A DNA stretch of 64,000 nucleotides from [Anoxybacillus] calidus (GCF_013760845.1 NZ_JACDUU010000006.1:1-64000), one strand, 5' to 3'; shown: positions 7,861-17,886, counted from the stretch's first letter. Numbers and translations are program-made. Notes: generated by a model not told the origin, from the letters alone.

Positions 7861-9066
7861 ATGAACAAACGTTATAATCATGAGGAATTGAATCTTGAAG
7901 GACTCCGAACTGAAACCTTGGTTGTACACGGCGATGATTGGATAACCGATGATAGGACGGTAGCACCAGCAATTTATTACACAGCTACGTTTCGTGCGCA
8001 TAATTCGAGTGAATTTGCGGAAATGGCGGGAACACCTCGCCATCCTCGGTATTACACTCGTTATGGTAATCCAGTGCATGAGCGTGTAACGAAGATTATG
8101 GCTGAGCTTGAAGGAACAGAAACCGCACTGGTAACTGGCTCCGGGATGGGGGCCATTGCTACGACCATTCTAGCTCTAGTCGGCGCAGGAGATCATGTGA
8201 TTGCACAGACGCGGCATTATATGAGCACCGCCAAGATCATGGATGAGATGTTGCCGCGATTTGGTGTGGAAGTAACACTGGTAGAGCAAGCCGATATCAC
8301 AGCCTTTGCCGAAGCTATACGGCCTAACACAAAGCTTATTATGGTGGAGACGCCAGCTAATCCGACTTTGGTGTTGACGGATTTGGCTGCCGTGGTGGAA
8401 TTGGCCCGTCCGAATGGCATCATTGTCGTGGCCGATAACACGTTCGCGTCACCGATCAATCAACGTCCTCACGATCTGGGGGTTGATATCGTTATTCATA
8501 GTGCAACAAAATATTTGGGCGGACACCATGATTTGACAGCTGGTGTCATCTGCACTAGCGAGGAGTTAGCCGAGCGTATTTGGCATACGCATATTTCTAT
8601 TGGTTCGGTCCTTTCGCCAATGGATGCATGGCTATTATTGCGTGGTCTGCGTACGCTTCCGATACGAATGGAACGCATTAATGCCAACGCCTTATCCTTG
8701 GCTGAGTTTTTGGAGAAACAGCCACAGGTAGAGCGTGTGTATTATCCGGGGCTTCCTAGCCATCCGCAGCACGAGTTGGCCAAACGTCAGATGCGAGGTT
8801 TCGGAGCAGTGATTGCCTTTGCCATTAAAGGTGGTTATGAAGAAACTCAGCGGTTCGTTTCGGCATTGAAACTGCCTCCTAATGCGGTAAGTCTGGGAGG
8901 AATCGATTCCCTTGTGGTACATACAGCAGCGATGTGGGAAGGAGTGATGACCGAGGAGCAGATGCGGACAGCGGGGATTCCATCCAATTTCGTGAGATTC
9001 TCGGTCGGCATCGAGCACATCGATGACCTGAAAGCGGATGTGTGGCAAGCTCTGCAGGTAGTTTAA
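7861..9066 (+). CDS. Cys/Met-metabolism PLP enzyme (cystathionine gamma-synthase / methionine gamma-lyase type)
   Basis: 401 residues of the trans-sulfuration family. The PLP lysine is K217 in SATKYLGG. The phosphate-binding and Tyr motifs are seen as YYTRYGNP and GSGMGAI, and the ADNTF aspartate lies near 192. Family members make cystathionine or homocysteine, or cleave methionine or cystathionine; sequence alone does not separate them here. It stands alone, with no met or cys gene nearby, and has no obvious S-box or T-box leader. Its sequence looks more GC-rich than the flanks, which could mean transfer. The RBS GGAGAGAA precedes the ATG. Confidence 0.88.
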   Translation: MNKRYNHEELNLEGLRTETLVVHGDDWITDDRTVAPAIYYTATFRAHNSSEFAEMAGTPRHPRYYTRYGNPVHERVTKIMAELEGTETALVTGSGMGAIATTILALVGAGDHVIAQTRHYMSTAKIMDEMLPRFGVEVTLVEQADITAFAEAIRPNTKLIMVETPANPTLVLTDLAAVVELARPNGIIVVADNTFASPINQRPHDLGVDIVIHSATKYLGGHHDLTAGVICTSEELAERIWHTHISIGSVLSPMDAWLLLRGLRTLPIRMERINANALSLAEFLEKQPQVERVYYPGLPSHPQHELAKRQMRGFGAVIAFAIKGGYEETQRFVSALKLPPNAVSLGGIDSLVVHTAAMWEGVMTEEQMRTAGIPSNFVRFSVGIEHIDDLKADVWQALQVV

Positions 9067-9271
9067 AGCTACATGAATGGTTTCTTGAAGTGAGAAAGCG
9101 CTGAAGGAATAAAACTAAAGGATATCGCCGTTCAATGAGGTGTAACCGATACACAAATTGAGACCGTTATCAGCAATCTCTATGTGGCTGTAAAGAGGGA
9201 ATTTACATTTGCACTAATGAGAAGGAGCAGAACTTGAAACAATGTTTTATGCAAAAGTTTAAATAATCAAG

Positions 9272-9315
9272 GCAAAAGAGGCCGTATTATATTATAAATA
9301 ATACGCCTCTTTTTA
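9272..9315. terminator. Bidirectional terminator between convergent genes
   Basis: AAAAGAGGCCGTATTAT pairs with ATAATACGCCTCTTTT (one bulged base), with U-tracts on both strands. It separates the PLP enzyme from the convergent CPBP protease gene. Confidence 0.75.
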
Positions 9316-9395
9316 GTTTTATATTAACGAGATTTTATTAGACGAGAAGGCTTCAAGTTCTAAATGTGCAGGTTCTAGCTCAATGAAAAAGTAAT

Positions 9396-10067
9396 TTAAC
9401 TTATAATAACAAAGAGATTATGAAATGAATGTAGAATAACAACTGACCATAGTGAAGTTGTCTTTCGGTAAACATATCCAAAAATTAAACCTAGAATAAA
9501 AACATACATATGTCCCCATAAATCAAAAAATTCACCGTTGTAAATCCAAACAGCATAATGTATGACTAAAAACAATAGAGCTGTAATAACATTGGCTTTC
9601 CAAAAACTCATTCTTTTATTGATTTCCTGTAGAATAAATCCTCTAAAAACGATTTCTTCCGTAATTCCAGCCAAGAGAAAGACATTGAGATAGCTATCTA
9701 AAGGTAACGCAAAATGAAATGTTTGCTTATGAAGAACATAAACTTCAAAAACAAAACGTAAACCAAGCAGTAAAGAAAGAAGTCCTCCCCAAAATACTCC
9801 TTTTTTTACATTGACATTTATTTTTAAGTAATTAGCAGGGGATATGTTTAGATAATATTTTATGTATAACCAAGCTGGAAGGATCCATACAGAAATTTTA
9901 ACCAACGCAGTTAAAAAAGCTGCGATAGTTTCATTAAATAAATGAATATACTCTACTAACCATAATTCTTTTAATGACCAAGCAAAGTAAAATAAGAATA
10001 GATATAATAAAATTGCTTTTACATCGCTTGTTTTTGCTTGATTTTCTAAAGTTAATTTCGGTTCCAT
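9396..10067 (-). CDS. CPBP-family intramembrane metalloprotease
   Basis: About 223 residues with six or more hydrophobic segments. The CPBP (Abi/CAAX protease) signature is present: EEIVFRGF (motif 1, EExxxR), LVIHYAVW (motif 2) and HSFHN (motif 4). Members are intramembrane endopeptidases, in bacteria often linked to bacteriocin immunity or processing; no such partner is visible here. The first ATG (10067) has GGAG ten bases upstream, better than the TTG at 10094. It is a single gene, convergent with the PLP enzyme. Confidence 0.85.
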   Translation of the reverse strand: MEPKLTLENQAKTSDVKAILLYLFLFYFAWSLKELWLVEYIHLFNETIAAFLTALVKISVWILPAWLYIKYYLNISPANYLKINVNVKKGVFWGGLLSLLLGLRFVFEVYVLHKQTFHFALPLDSYLNVFLLAGITEEIVFRGFILQEINKRMSFWKANVITALLFLVIHYAVWIYNGEFFDLWGHMYVFILGLIFGYVYRKTTSLWSVVILHSFHNLFVIIS

Positions 10068-10672
10068 TATTTGTTGGCTCCAAATTTTTACCAATCCTAT
10101 TTTATTATATTGATTATATAAAATAACATATATTTAATTCCACTATTTTCTATTTTTTATATATTTTCTTAAAACCATTTCCCTTAAGCTGTAATGTGTT
10201 TTAAACTTCTGATGTCTAAATCATTTCGGTTTATTAACACATTATTTTGATATAAAAACAGTTCGTCTAATTAATAGACGAACTATTTAAGATCAATGAT
10301 GTCATTCCGATCAAATTTTTTGTCAGTAATCCCTAATCGCTGTGCAGGTGTTAAATCCTTGCTAACTACTTATTCTATCGATCAAAAGATTCCGGAAGTC
10401 TATGCTTTATATCGTTCGGAAACTGCTTCGAAAGGCGAATCTATAATCAATATTATTTGAGTTTATCAATATGATATAAATTCGCGATGCTAACATCATT
10501 ACTTAGATATACTTGTTGGTATTGAAATAATTAACACGAATGTGAATAGACCGATTGGTGCGGTTTTTGGGATTCAGCTAATTATTATTGATTTTGATGA
10601 TTCCAGCAGTATGACAGACAATCTAACAGGTATTTGCCGCCACAACAATTAACTATAATTAAATTATGTAAA
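10068..10672. other. 600-bp region of decayed coding sequence
   Basis: A perfect hairpin (10260-10284) is followed on the minus strand by a short frame ending in RLGITDKKFDRNDIIDLK. Plus-strand scraps lie at 10370-10460 and 10505-10650. None can be assigned to a gene. Confidence 0.4.
10260..10284 (-). terminator. Perfect 10-bp stem hairpin
   Basis: AGTTCGTCTA, loop ATTAA, then TAGACGAACT. It directly follows, on the minus strand, a TAG stop that closes a short decayed frame, so it may once have terminated that gene. Confidence 0.6.
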
Positions 10673-11113
10673 CTAATTAAGGGTATTAGATAAATTTTCA
10701 CTCTTTTCATAACCTAGTGAACCAATATGTGCAAGATCATAAGCAATGTGAGTTCGAAAGGCTATTTCCATACTTTCAAGTACACCAATCAATAATTGTC
10801 TTAGCTTTTTATCAAATTCATACAACCTATATATATGTTTAAAAGTTACATTTTCCTTAAATAAATCATTCTCTTTTTAGGAATTTAATCTTGTTAAGAT
10901 CGCCCTTGATACATCCATATTTTCAATCTTCAATCGATGTTGTCGTAAAATTTCTAGTTGCTCATCGAATGTAGTTGGGGGGTAACATTTTGTATTTCTT
11001 CTAATCCTATAAAACATCCCACATATAAATAAAAAAGATCCACCTTGGTACGCATTGTTAAAAGGCGTAGTGGGTTCTGTTTCTTTAATGGCAATCACAT
11101 TTAATATTGTCAA
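10673..11113 (-). pseudogene. Decayed Abi_2 (AbiD/AbiF-like) abortive-infection gene
   Basis: The first 78 codons include PPTTFDEQLEILRQHRLKIEN and SRAILTRLN, which correspond to the N-terminal PLTFEEQLxxLxxRGLxI region of Abi_2 proteins. After an in-frame TAA the same frame continues with ENVTFKHIYRLYEFDKKLR and LESMEIAFRTHIAYDLAHIG, the well-conserved family core. The NYYRLSGY segment expected between these blocks is missing, so there is both a stop and an internal deletion. Intact homologues give abortive phage resistance and carry a HEPN-like RNase motif. In this copy the expected histidine after RTxIAY appears to be D. The C-terminal part is lost. Confidence 0.72.
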
Positions 11114-11383
11114 TCCATCGATGTGTAAGCAAAGCGAAATATATTGTCCGTTTTATAACCAATCTTGAAATAAAACAATTACTATATAAGTCCAAGTTGA
11201 TTTTTCAACAAGTTAAACATTTCCTGATTTTTTAGAATTTATATCAAGAGAGATTTTTGAAAGCTTGTGTGATGTAAAACCATCACTGTTCACAATAAAT
11301 TGGTTGTTGAAAATGTAGCGAATTTTTACTATCCTTGTATCAGTACATAATATATTGATGTTTTTTCAACAACATCCATAACA

Positions 11384-11401
11384 TTGATATATATACATCA
11401 A
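11384..11401 (+). promoter_or_regulatory. Near-perfect palindrome upstream of satD
   Basis: TTGAT and ATCAA half-sites flank a TATATA centre with one mismatched pair. It ends 16 bp before the satD start. A further TTGATGT half-site is at 11355-11361. It could be an operator for the helix-turn-helix of SatD itself. Confidence 0.5.
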
Positions 11402-11417
11402 CAAAAAGAGGGATATT

Positions 11418-12119
11418 ATGAAACCAACGCCAGCAATCTGTTTCGCAGCAGATGTTAAACAATCTAAACGGATGAAGAAAGATCATTTAATTGACGTACT
11501 GGAAGAATGCCAACAGACCATCAACAAACAATTTGAGCATGACTTGCTCGTTCCGTTTGCCATTCGGAATGGCGATGAACTCATTGGCGTCATGAAAAAC
11601 TTTTCCAATGCCTATTCGCTGATCAGTCATATTTTCCAACAGTCACAGCTCCGTCGTTGTCCCTTTTATTTAGGCATTGGGATAGGCGAACTGGAAACGG
11701 ATGAAATAAACGTTCATACGATGAATGGAAGTGCGGTGTTACATGCATTTGCCGCAAGGGACAAACATCTAAAGGAAAAAAGCGAGAAAGCAAAAATTTG
11801 GAATGATATTGAAAACGAGACAAGCTTTTATTTTTCATCCGAACTTGTTCCACACGAACCACTTAACGCATTATTAAATGTTATCGTCACAACCAAACGA
11901 AAATGGACGGATAAGCAAAAACAAGTCATCGAATTGATGGAACAATTTCCTGAATGGACGTATGAAAAAATTGGAAAATATTTAGGATACAAATCACCCA
12001 TTTCCACTGTCAGCTACTTACTGAAACGTGCGGATTACCAAAAAATAAAAGCAGTGGAAGACAGCTTTACTCAATTGTTATTGTTGTATGAAAATCTTTT
12101 GAATCGTAGGGAGCGATAA
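11418..12119 (+). CDS. satD: SatD-family protein with C-terminal helix-turn-helix
   Basis: 233 residues. The family is named after SatD of the Streptococcus mutans acid-tolerance locus, and its biochemical role is unknown. The N-terminal domain shows AADVKQSKR (D12), NGDEL (residues 51-55), LGIGIGE (85-91) and NGSAVLHAFAARD (103-115). This spacing recalls class III nucleotidyl-cyclase or GGDEF-type folds, which is my inference. Residues about 155-205 (KQKQVIELMEQ, then YEKIGKYLGYKSPISTVSYL) look like a helix-turn-helix. RBS AGAGGGA. The next gene starts 2 bp after the stop, so the two are co-translated. It probably acts as a cytoplasmic sensor or regulator. Confidence 0.8.
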   Translation: MKPTPAICFAADVKQSKRMKKDHLIDVLEECQQTINKQFEHDLLVPFAIRNGDELIGVMKNFSNAYSLISHIFQQSQLRRCPFYLGIGIGELETDEINVHTMNGSAVLHAFAARDKHLKEKSEKAKIWNDIENETSFYFSSELVPHEPLNALLNVIVTTKRKWTDKQKQVIELMEQFPEWTYEKIGKYLGYKSPISTVSYLLKRADYQKIKAVEDSFTQLLLLYENLLNRRER

Positions 12120-12121
12120 AT

Positions 12122-12988
12122 TTGTGGATTTATTTTTACGCTGCTCATTTGCTAGGGGAGTTTATTTTTCAATCGGATCAATTCATCGAGCAGAGAAAGA
12201 ATAAACCCATAGCGACACTCATCAAGCATGTTGCCATTCATGCTCTTTTAATGGGAATGGCTAGTCTCGTGATTGCTTTCGCGAATCCATCCGTTACGAG
12301 CGCGACCCTTCGCTCATTGGGACAAGCCATTTTTTTGATCTCTATTTCCCATTATGTGATTGATTATGGAAAAATGAAATTAAGCAAAAAAATGAATAGA
12401 GTAAGTAGTCAAGCACTGTTGTTTCTTATTGATCAAATTCTTCACTTTTTGTCTATTATTTTTGTACTTCATTATTTCACTACGTCAGAATGGTCATTTA
12501 TGGATAATATCCAAGTGTTTTATGGTGATTTTGGTATTTATGAAAAGATCGCCGCTACCATTTGCGTTTTTATTTTAGCCACCTATGGAGCTGGTTATTT
12601 CCTTGGAATTCTTTTGCAAAATATGGCTCCAAACAACGAATTACAAGAAGGAATATACCGCTTATCAGATGAAAAGACAGAAGTAAAAACGAAATATGAA
12701 AGTGACGGAAAAAAAGAAACAGAAATTATCACTATCAAAACAGAACAGTATTTTCATGATTCACCAGCAAAAATTGGTCAAATCATCGGCATGTTAGAGA
12801 GGACTCTTATCGTGATTCTGATGATGATCGATTTACCACAGGGACTTGCCTTTTTAGCAGCCTTAAAAACATTAACTCGATTTAAGCAATTTGAACATAA
12901 ACAATTCGCGGAGTATTATCTGATTGGTACACTATCAAGTGCAATGATCGGAATTTTGTTAGGAATCGTTGCTTCAAACATATGGTGA
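12122..12988 (+). CDS. DUF3307 membrane protein, partner of SatD
   Basis: 288 residues starting at a TTG that follows GGGAG. The N-terminal HLLGEFIFQSDQF is the hallmark of DUF3307. Several membrane segments are visible (about 35-55, 65-80, 95-120, 135-165, then two near the C-terminus). A hydrophilic stretch rich in K and E (about residues 175-205) lies between them. DUF3307 proteins are repeatedly found beside SatD, and the 2-bp gap here supports a functional pair. The function is unknown. Confidence 0.8.
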   Translation: MWIYFYAAHLLGEFIFQSDQFIEQRKNKPIATLIKHVAIHALLMGMASLVIAFANPSVTSATLRSLGQAIFLISISHYVIDYGKMKLSKKMNRVSSQALLFLIDQILHFLSIIFVLHYFTTSEWSFMDNIQVFYGDFGIYEKIAATICVFILATYGAGYFLGILLQNMAPNNELQEGIYRLSDEKTEVKTKYESDGKKETEIITIKTEQYFHDSPAKIGQIIGMLERTLIVILMMIDLPQGLAFLAALKTLTRFKQFEHKQFAEYYLIGTLSSAMIGILLGIVASNIW

Positions 12989-13054
12989 AAGTTATTTTTA
13001 TAGATCGGCTCATATCGAAGTTACCATTTACATATATATAGCTTACCAGAACAT

Positions 13055-13131
13055 AGAGTCATTGTTGCTTTCTCTCTTATTTTAGTGGACTGTGATTTTA
13101 TCAAAGGGTGAGCAACAATGGCTCTTTTTTC
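13055..13131 (+). terminator. Long-loop terminator after the satD operon
   Basis: AGAGTCATTGTTGCT (13055-13069) pairs with AGCAACAATGGCTCT (13111-13125; one G-T pair), followed by TTTTTTCTTTATTT. The loop is 41 nt, and the geometry resembles the repeat at 6221-6295. Confidence 0.7.
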
Positions 13132-13523
13132 TTTATTTACACAATTACACGGATAAAGAAGTGGGAAAAATAATAGAAATAGGAAAAATAATAAAAGTAA
13201 TATTATTTTGTCTTTTCATCCAAATCATAGTAAAATGGAAATGTAATCGTTTTATCTTCCATGAACGTGTTGCAAAACGCATATCTATACATACATAGTA
13301 CGTAAAAAATCTGCCGTTTTTGAAATCTTTTGAAATCATTATAGTGACTTTGAGAACAACCACGTTGATGTGGGCATCATCGCTATTATGCATTCTTTTG
13401 CACCATTTTGAGGATTTTACTCTAGTTTTGCAACACTCTCTTTCATACGAGAACTTGTGTGGAAAAAACGGGGATGAATCATTATGTAAGGCGTATTTAA
13501 TTAGCTTTGGAGGGTATTCAAAA
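13132..13523 (+). other. Upstream region of odhA, no gene
   Basis: An open frame runs continuously into odhA from 13320, but it lacks an RBS and has no similarity to OdhA. The region is therefore promoter and leader. No clear regulatory motif was identified. Confidence 0.5.
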
Positions 13524-16361
13524 ATGAACACGGTTAGTGACAGCTTCAGAAATCCATGGGAAAAGTTTCACGGTCCAAATCTTGGATATGTCATGGAAAT
13601 GTACGAACGGTATTTACAAGATCCAAGTCTAGTTGATCCAGAATTGAAAGAGTGGTTTGACCGGTGGGGGCCTCCTAAGTTTCAGGACACTAATAATGAT
13701 GATCTGAAAGATGTTGTACATCACACAAATGTACCGGCAAACTTGTTAGAAAAATATGTTCAGGCAGTCAAATTGGCCGACTATATTCGTACTTTCGGGC
13801 ATTTAGATGCCAAAATCAATCCGTTAGAAACGTCTGAAAAAGATTCGTGTCATATTGATATTCAAAAGTTTGGATTAACAGAAGATGATTTAAAATCCAT
13901 TCCTTCTTCCATTATAGGTGCGCATTTGCCTAACCATATTAAAAATGCGTTTGAGGCGATTCAATATTTAAAAGAGGTCTATACATCGAAACTAGCGTTT
14001 GAATTTGGTCATGTCCAAGATGTAGAAGAAAAAAACTGGCTATTACAAATGGTTGAGTCAGGCATCTATCAACCTTCTATCTCTAATGAAAAGAAAATGG
14101 AACTACTAAAACGGTTGACCGAAGTAGAGGTATTTGAACAATTTTTACATCGTACATTCGTTGGTCAAAAACGTTTTTCCATTGAAGGTATTGATATGTT
14201 AGTTCCATTACTCGATGAAATGATTTTAGAATCTGTACAAAAAGGAACAAAACTGATTAATATTGGCATGGCTCATCGAGGCCGGTTAAATGTACTGGCG
14301 CACGTATTAGGAAAGCCTTACGAAATGATTTTTGCGGAATTTCAACACGCACCGAATAAAGATTTAATTCCATCCGAAGGTTCAATTGGGATTACATATG
14401 GATGGACGGGGGACGTCAAATACCATTTAGGATTAGATCGAAAAATCAAGAATGAGAACACTGTTCGAGCGATTATTACGTTAGCTAATAATCCAAGCCA
14501 TTTGGAATATGTCAACCCTGTTGTTGTCGGCTATACGCGGGCAGCTCAAGAAACTCGCCATAAGCCTGGTTTTCCTGAACAAGATGAGAGTAAGTCGTTT
14601 GCCATTTTAATCCATGGTGATGCGGCGTTTCCAGGACAAGGGGTAGTGGCGGAAACGTTAAATTTAAGCCGGTTAAGAGGCTATCAAACAGGCGGCACGA
14701 TTCATATCATTGCGAACAATATGATTGGATTTACGACGGAAAGCGAAGACTCTCGTTCTACGAAATATGCGAGCGATTTAGCAAAAGGGTTTGAAATTCC
14801 AATTGTTCATGTCAATGCAGACGACCCAGAAGCTGTGCTCGCAGCCGCTCATTTAGCTGTTATTTACCGACAAACATTTAAGAAAGATTTTTTAATTGAT
14901 TTAATTGGATATCGTCGTCACGGTCATAATGAAATGGATGAACCAGCCGCGACCAATCCATTAATGTATCAAATCATTCGTAAACATCCGACTGTTCGCA
15001 AGCTCTACGCTACTCGTCTGGAACAGCAAGGGATCATACGGTCAGCGGAGGAAGTTGATCGCTTTGCCGAAGAAGTGGAGAAGAAGCTGCAAGCCGCTTA
15101 TAGGAGAGTATCTGAAGTAACAGAAGAACTCGATTATGAAATGAATCCACCAGAAGTAGCGGAAAAAGGCATTCCGAAAATCGATACAAGCGTACCTATT
15201 AACGTGCTCGAACAAGTAAATCACGAACTTGTACAATGGCCAGACGGCTTTCACGTATTTAATAAGTTGGAGCGAATATTGAAACGACGCATTACCGCTT
15301 TTCAAGAGAACAAAATCGATTGGGCCCATGCCGAAGCGTTAGCATTTGCCACCATTCTTCAAGATGGCATTCCAATTCGATTGACAGGGCAAGATTCAGA
15401 AAGAGGAACGTTCGCCCAACGTCATCTGATTTTACATGATGACAAAACAGGAAAAATATTTTCACCGCTGCATCAACTATCGGGTAGCAAGGCGTCTTTT
15501 GCGATTCATAATAGCCCATTGTCCGAGGCGAGTGTGCTTGGCTTTGAATACGGTTATAACGTATTTGCTCCCGAAACGTTAGTGCTGTGGGAAGCGCAAT
15601 TCGGTGATTTCGCGAACTCCGCCCAAGTCATCATTGATCAGTTTATCTCATCAGGAAGAGCGAAATGGGGACAAAAATCCGGTCTCGTTATGCTGCTTCC
15701 GCATGGATATGAAGGACAAGGACCTGAGCATTCAAGCGCCCGTTTGGAACGATTTCTTTCATTAGCCGCTGAAAATAACTGGACGGTCGCCAACATGACG
15801 AAATCGTCGCAATATTTTCATATTTTACGTCGTCAAGCGTTGATTTTACAAAAAGAAGAAGTGCGGCCGCTTGTGATTATGTCGCCAAAAAGTTTATTGC
15901 GTCATCCATTGGTCGTATCAGGAGCATCGGATTTGAGTGAAGGAAGTTTCCAACCGGTGTTGCCACAACCAGGATTAGGACATGACGCGGAGAAAGTCGA
16001 ACGCTTAATCCTATGTTCGGGTAAGATCGCGATTGATTTAGCGGAAAAATTAGAAGAAGTAAAAGACAAGGACTGGTTCCATATTTTGCGGGTAGAAGAG
16101 TTATATCCATTCCCAATGGAGGAAATTTCTCGTTACGTCAAACAGTTCCCGAATGTAAAAGAAATCGTATGGGTACAAGAAGAGCCGAAAAATATGGGAG
16201 CTTGGAACTTTGTAGAACCTCGACTGCTTACATTGGCGCCAGCAGGAGTTCAAGTCTCTTATATCGGTCGCAGAAGACGCTCTAGTACGGCGGAAGGCGA
16301 TCCAATTGTTCATAAAAAAGAACAAGCACGAATTATAAACCAAGCATTCACACGTTCGTAA
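13524..16361 (+). CDS. odhA: 2-oxoglutarate dehydrogenase E1 component
   Basis: 945 residues, the length of Bacillus OdhA. It decarboxylates 2-oxoglutarate with thiamine diphosphate and succinylates the lipoyl group of E2 in the TCA cycle. Seen are the N-terminal [19 protein letters not shown], the [17 protein letters not shown] motif, the ThDP/metal segment [11 protein letters not shown] with a downstream NN, and the C-terminal [23 protein letters not shown] at 13509-13515 fixes the ATG at 13524 and excludes a 68-codon upstream extension. It is followed 49 bp later by odhB in the same operon. Confidence 0.97.
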   Translation: MNTVSDSFRNPWEKFHGPNLGYVMEMYERYLQDPSLVDPELKEWFDRWGPPKFQDTNNDDLKDVVHHTNVPANLLEKYVQAVKLADYIRTFGHLDAKINPLETSEKDSCHIDIQKFGLTEDDLKSIPSSIIGAHLPNHIKNAFEAIQYLKEVYTSKLAFEFGHVQDVEEKNWLLQMVESGIYQPSISNEKKMELLKRLTEVEVFEQFLHRTFVGQKRFSIEGIDMLVPLLDEMILESVQKGTKLINIGMAHRGRLNVLAHVLGKPYEMIFAEFQHAPNKDLIPSEGSIGITYGWTGDVKYHLGLDRKIKNENTVRAIITLANNPSHLEYVNPVVVGYTRAAQETRHKPGFPEQDESKSFAILIHGDAAFPGQGVVAETLNLSRLRGYQTGGTIHIIANNMIGFTTESEDSRSTKYASDLAKGFEIPIVHVNADDPEAVLAAAHLAVIYRQTFKKDFLIDLIGYRRHGHNEMDEPAATNPLMYQIIRKHPTVRKLYATRLEQQGIIRSAEEVDRFAEEVEKKLQAAYRRVSEVTEELDYEMNPPEVAEKGIPKIDTSVPINVLEQVNHELVQWPDGFHVFNKLERILKRRITAFQENKIDWAHAEALAFATILQDGIPIRLTGQDSERGTFAQRHLILHDDKTGKIFSPLHQLSGSKASFAIHNSPLSEASVLGFEYGYNVFAPETLVLWEAQFGDFANSAQVIIDQFISSGRAKWGQKSGLVMLLPHGYEGQGPEHSSARLERFLSLAAENNWTVANMTKSSQYFHILRRQALILQKEEVRPLVIMSPKSLLRHPLVVSGASDLSEGSFQPVLPQPGLGHDAEKVERLILCSGKIAIDLAEKLEEVKDKDWFHILRVEELYPFPMEEISRYVKQFPNVKEIVWVQEEPKNMGAWNFVEPRLLTLAPAGVQVSYIGRRRRSSTAEGDPIVHKKEQARIINQAFTRS

Positions 16362-16410
16362 CTCTTGAATGATAAAAATACAAACGAAAATGGCGAAAGG
16401 AGATATAACC

Positions 16411-17664
16411 GTGGCAGAAATCAAAGTACCAGAATTAGCAGAATCGATAACGGAAGGGACCATTTTTCAATGGCTTAAACAACCGGGAGATTTTATTCAT
16501 AAAGGAGAGCCGATTGCGGAGTTAGAAACCGATAAAGTTAATGTAGAATTAATGTCTGAAGAATCAGGGGTCATCACTAAATTCCTATTTAATGAAGGGG
16601 ATACAGTCAAAGTAGGGGATACAATCGCGATTGTGTCAGAAGAAGCAGAAGCAGAAGCAAACATTCCACAAGTGGAGGAAACACCACAAAAACAAGAAAA
16701 GGAAGAACCAAGTCAACCGGCAGCTGGAAAAGAGGAGCCGATTGTTAAGGAAGAACCAGTCACAAGACCAACTCAACGACCAGTTGCTTCACCAGCGGCG
16801 AGAAAACTAGCCCGTGAAAAAGGAATTGACTTATCCCAAGTGAAGCCATTTGATCCGCTTGGCCGTATACGTAAACAAGATGTAGAAGCGTATTCGAATC
16901 AACCGGCTCAATCGGCACCAACTGTGGAAACAGACAAGCCGACTAATCTGTTTGAACCGGAAAAACCAGTGGAACGAATGAAAATGTCTCGACGCCGCCA
17001 AACGATCGCGAAACGGCTCGTGGAAGTTCAACACACAGCGGCGATGCTTACAACGTTTAACGAAATTGATATGACAGCGATTATGGACTTACGCAAACGT
17101 CGAAAAGATGCGTTTTATCAAGAACATGATGTACGACTTGGCTTTATGTCTTTCTTCACGAAAGCAGTCGTAGCGGCATTGAAAAAATATCCGCTGTTGA
17201 ATGCAGAAATTCAAGGTGACGAAATCATCGTGAAGAAATACTATGATATCGGGGTGGCCGTGTCGACAGACGAAGGTCTAGTGGTTCCTGTTGTGCGCGA
17301 CGCGGACAAGAAAAATTTCGCCGAAATTGAACGAGAGATTTTACACTTAGCGACAAAAGCGCGCGAAAACAAATTAAGCTTAAAAGACTTGCAAGGTGGA
17401 ACATTTACCATTACCAATGGCGGAGTGTTTGGCTCGTTAATGTCCACACCAATTTTAAACGGACCGCAAGTCGGTATCTTAGGAATGCACAAAATTCAAC
17501 TTCGTCCTGTCGCCATCGATGAAGTGCGCATGGAAAACCGCCCAATGATGTATGTAGCGTTATCCTATGACCACCGTATTATTGACGGGAAAGAAGCGGT
17601 CGGCTTTTTAGTGAAAGTAAAAGAACTTCTCGAAGATCCAGAGCAATTATTATTGGAATCATGA
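16411..17664 (+). CDS. odhB: 2-oxoglutarate dehydrogenase E2, dihydrolipoyl succinyltransferase
   Basis: 417 residues. The lipoyl domain carries its lysine in [10 protein letters not shown] (near residue 43). A Pro/Glu-rich linker follows, then the peripheral E3-binding domain ([14 protein letters not shown]). The catalytic core ends with [12 protein letters not shown], giving the HxxxD active site. E2 transfers succinyl from lipoamide to CoA. The start is a GTG at 16411 behind GAAAGGAGAT; a longer frame from 16369 has no RBS. The operon with odhA is closed by a strong terminator overlapping the stop codon. Confidence 0.97.
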   Translation: MAEIKVPELAESITEGTIFQWLKQPGDFIHKGEPIAELETDKVNVELMSEESGVITKFLFNEGDTVKVGDTIAIVSEEAEAEANIPQVEETPQKQEKEEPSQPAAGKEEPIVKEEPVTRPTQRPVASPAARKLAREKGIDLSQVKPFDPLGRIRKQDVEAYSNQPAQSAPTVETDKPTNLFEPEKPVERMKMSRRRQTIAKRLVEVQHTAAMLTTFNEIDMTAIMDLRKRRKDAFYQEHDVRLGFMSFFTKAVVAALKKYPLLNAEIQGDEIIVKKYYDIGVAVSTDEGLVVPVVRDADKKNFAEIEREILHLATKARENKLSLKDLQGGTFTITNGGVFGSLMSTPILNGPQVGILGMHKIQLRPVAIDEVRMENRPMMYVALSYDHRIIDGKEAVGFLVKVKELLEDPEQLLLES

Positions 17665-17690
17665 GGGAGAACTCCCTCATGATTTTTTTA
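17658..17690 (+). terminator. Rho-independent terminator of odhAB
   Basis: ATCATGAGGGAG, a two-base loop, CTCCCTCATGAT, then seven T. The stem begins inside the last codons of odhB. Confidence 0.92.
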
Positions 17691-17726
17691 TTGAATGATT
17701 AAATCAATTTCTTTTGAGCTAAAGGC

Positions 17727-17757
17727 AGCGATACTTCAAAACTAGTATCGCTTTTCT
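17727..17757 (+). terminator. Second hairpin after odhB
   Basis: AGCGATAC (17727-17734) pairs with GTATCGCT (17745-17752), followed by TTTCTTAT. Possibly a back-up terminator insulating the siderophore promoter. Confidence 0.5.
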
Positions 17758-17838
17758 TATTTAGCTCACCGATAGAATATGTCTAGATTTTATTTACCAT
17801 CCTAATTTAGGTAATTTTTCTTATTTTTACTTTTGTTA

Positions 17839-17868
17839 TTGACTTTGATAATCATTATCAATTAATCT
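17839..17868 (+). promoter_or_regulatory. Promoter of the siderophore operon with embedded Fur box
   Basis: TTGACT (17839-17844) and TAATCT (17863-17868) with 18 bp spacing. The Fur box at 17846-17860 fills the spacer, the usual arrangement for iron repression. Confidence 0.55.
17846..17860 (+). promoter_or_regulatory. Fur box 1 (perfect)
   Basis: TGATAATCATTATCA is identical to the Bacillus 7-1-7 Fur consensus TGATAATNATTATCA. Confidence 0.92.
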
Positions 17869-17886
17869 ATGAATATAAAACGAAAA

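Noticed and set aside
9100-9240. Coding-like scrap after the PLP enzyme (KLKDIAVQ, GVTDTQIETVISNLYVAVKR)
   Set aside because: Short, interrupted by a stop and without a start. No family could be named, so it is not listed as a feature.
13092-13298. 68-codon plus-strand ORF
   Set aside because: It overlaps the right arm and T-tract of the satD-operon terminator, has no RBS and shows no protein-like pattern.
13320-13523. 68-codon N-terminal extension of odhA
   Set aside because: The frame is open, but there is no RBS for it. GGAGGGT is correctly placed before the ATG at 13524, and the resulting 945-residue protein has the normal OdhA length and N-terminus.
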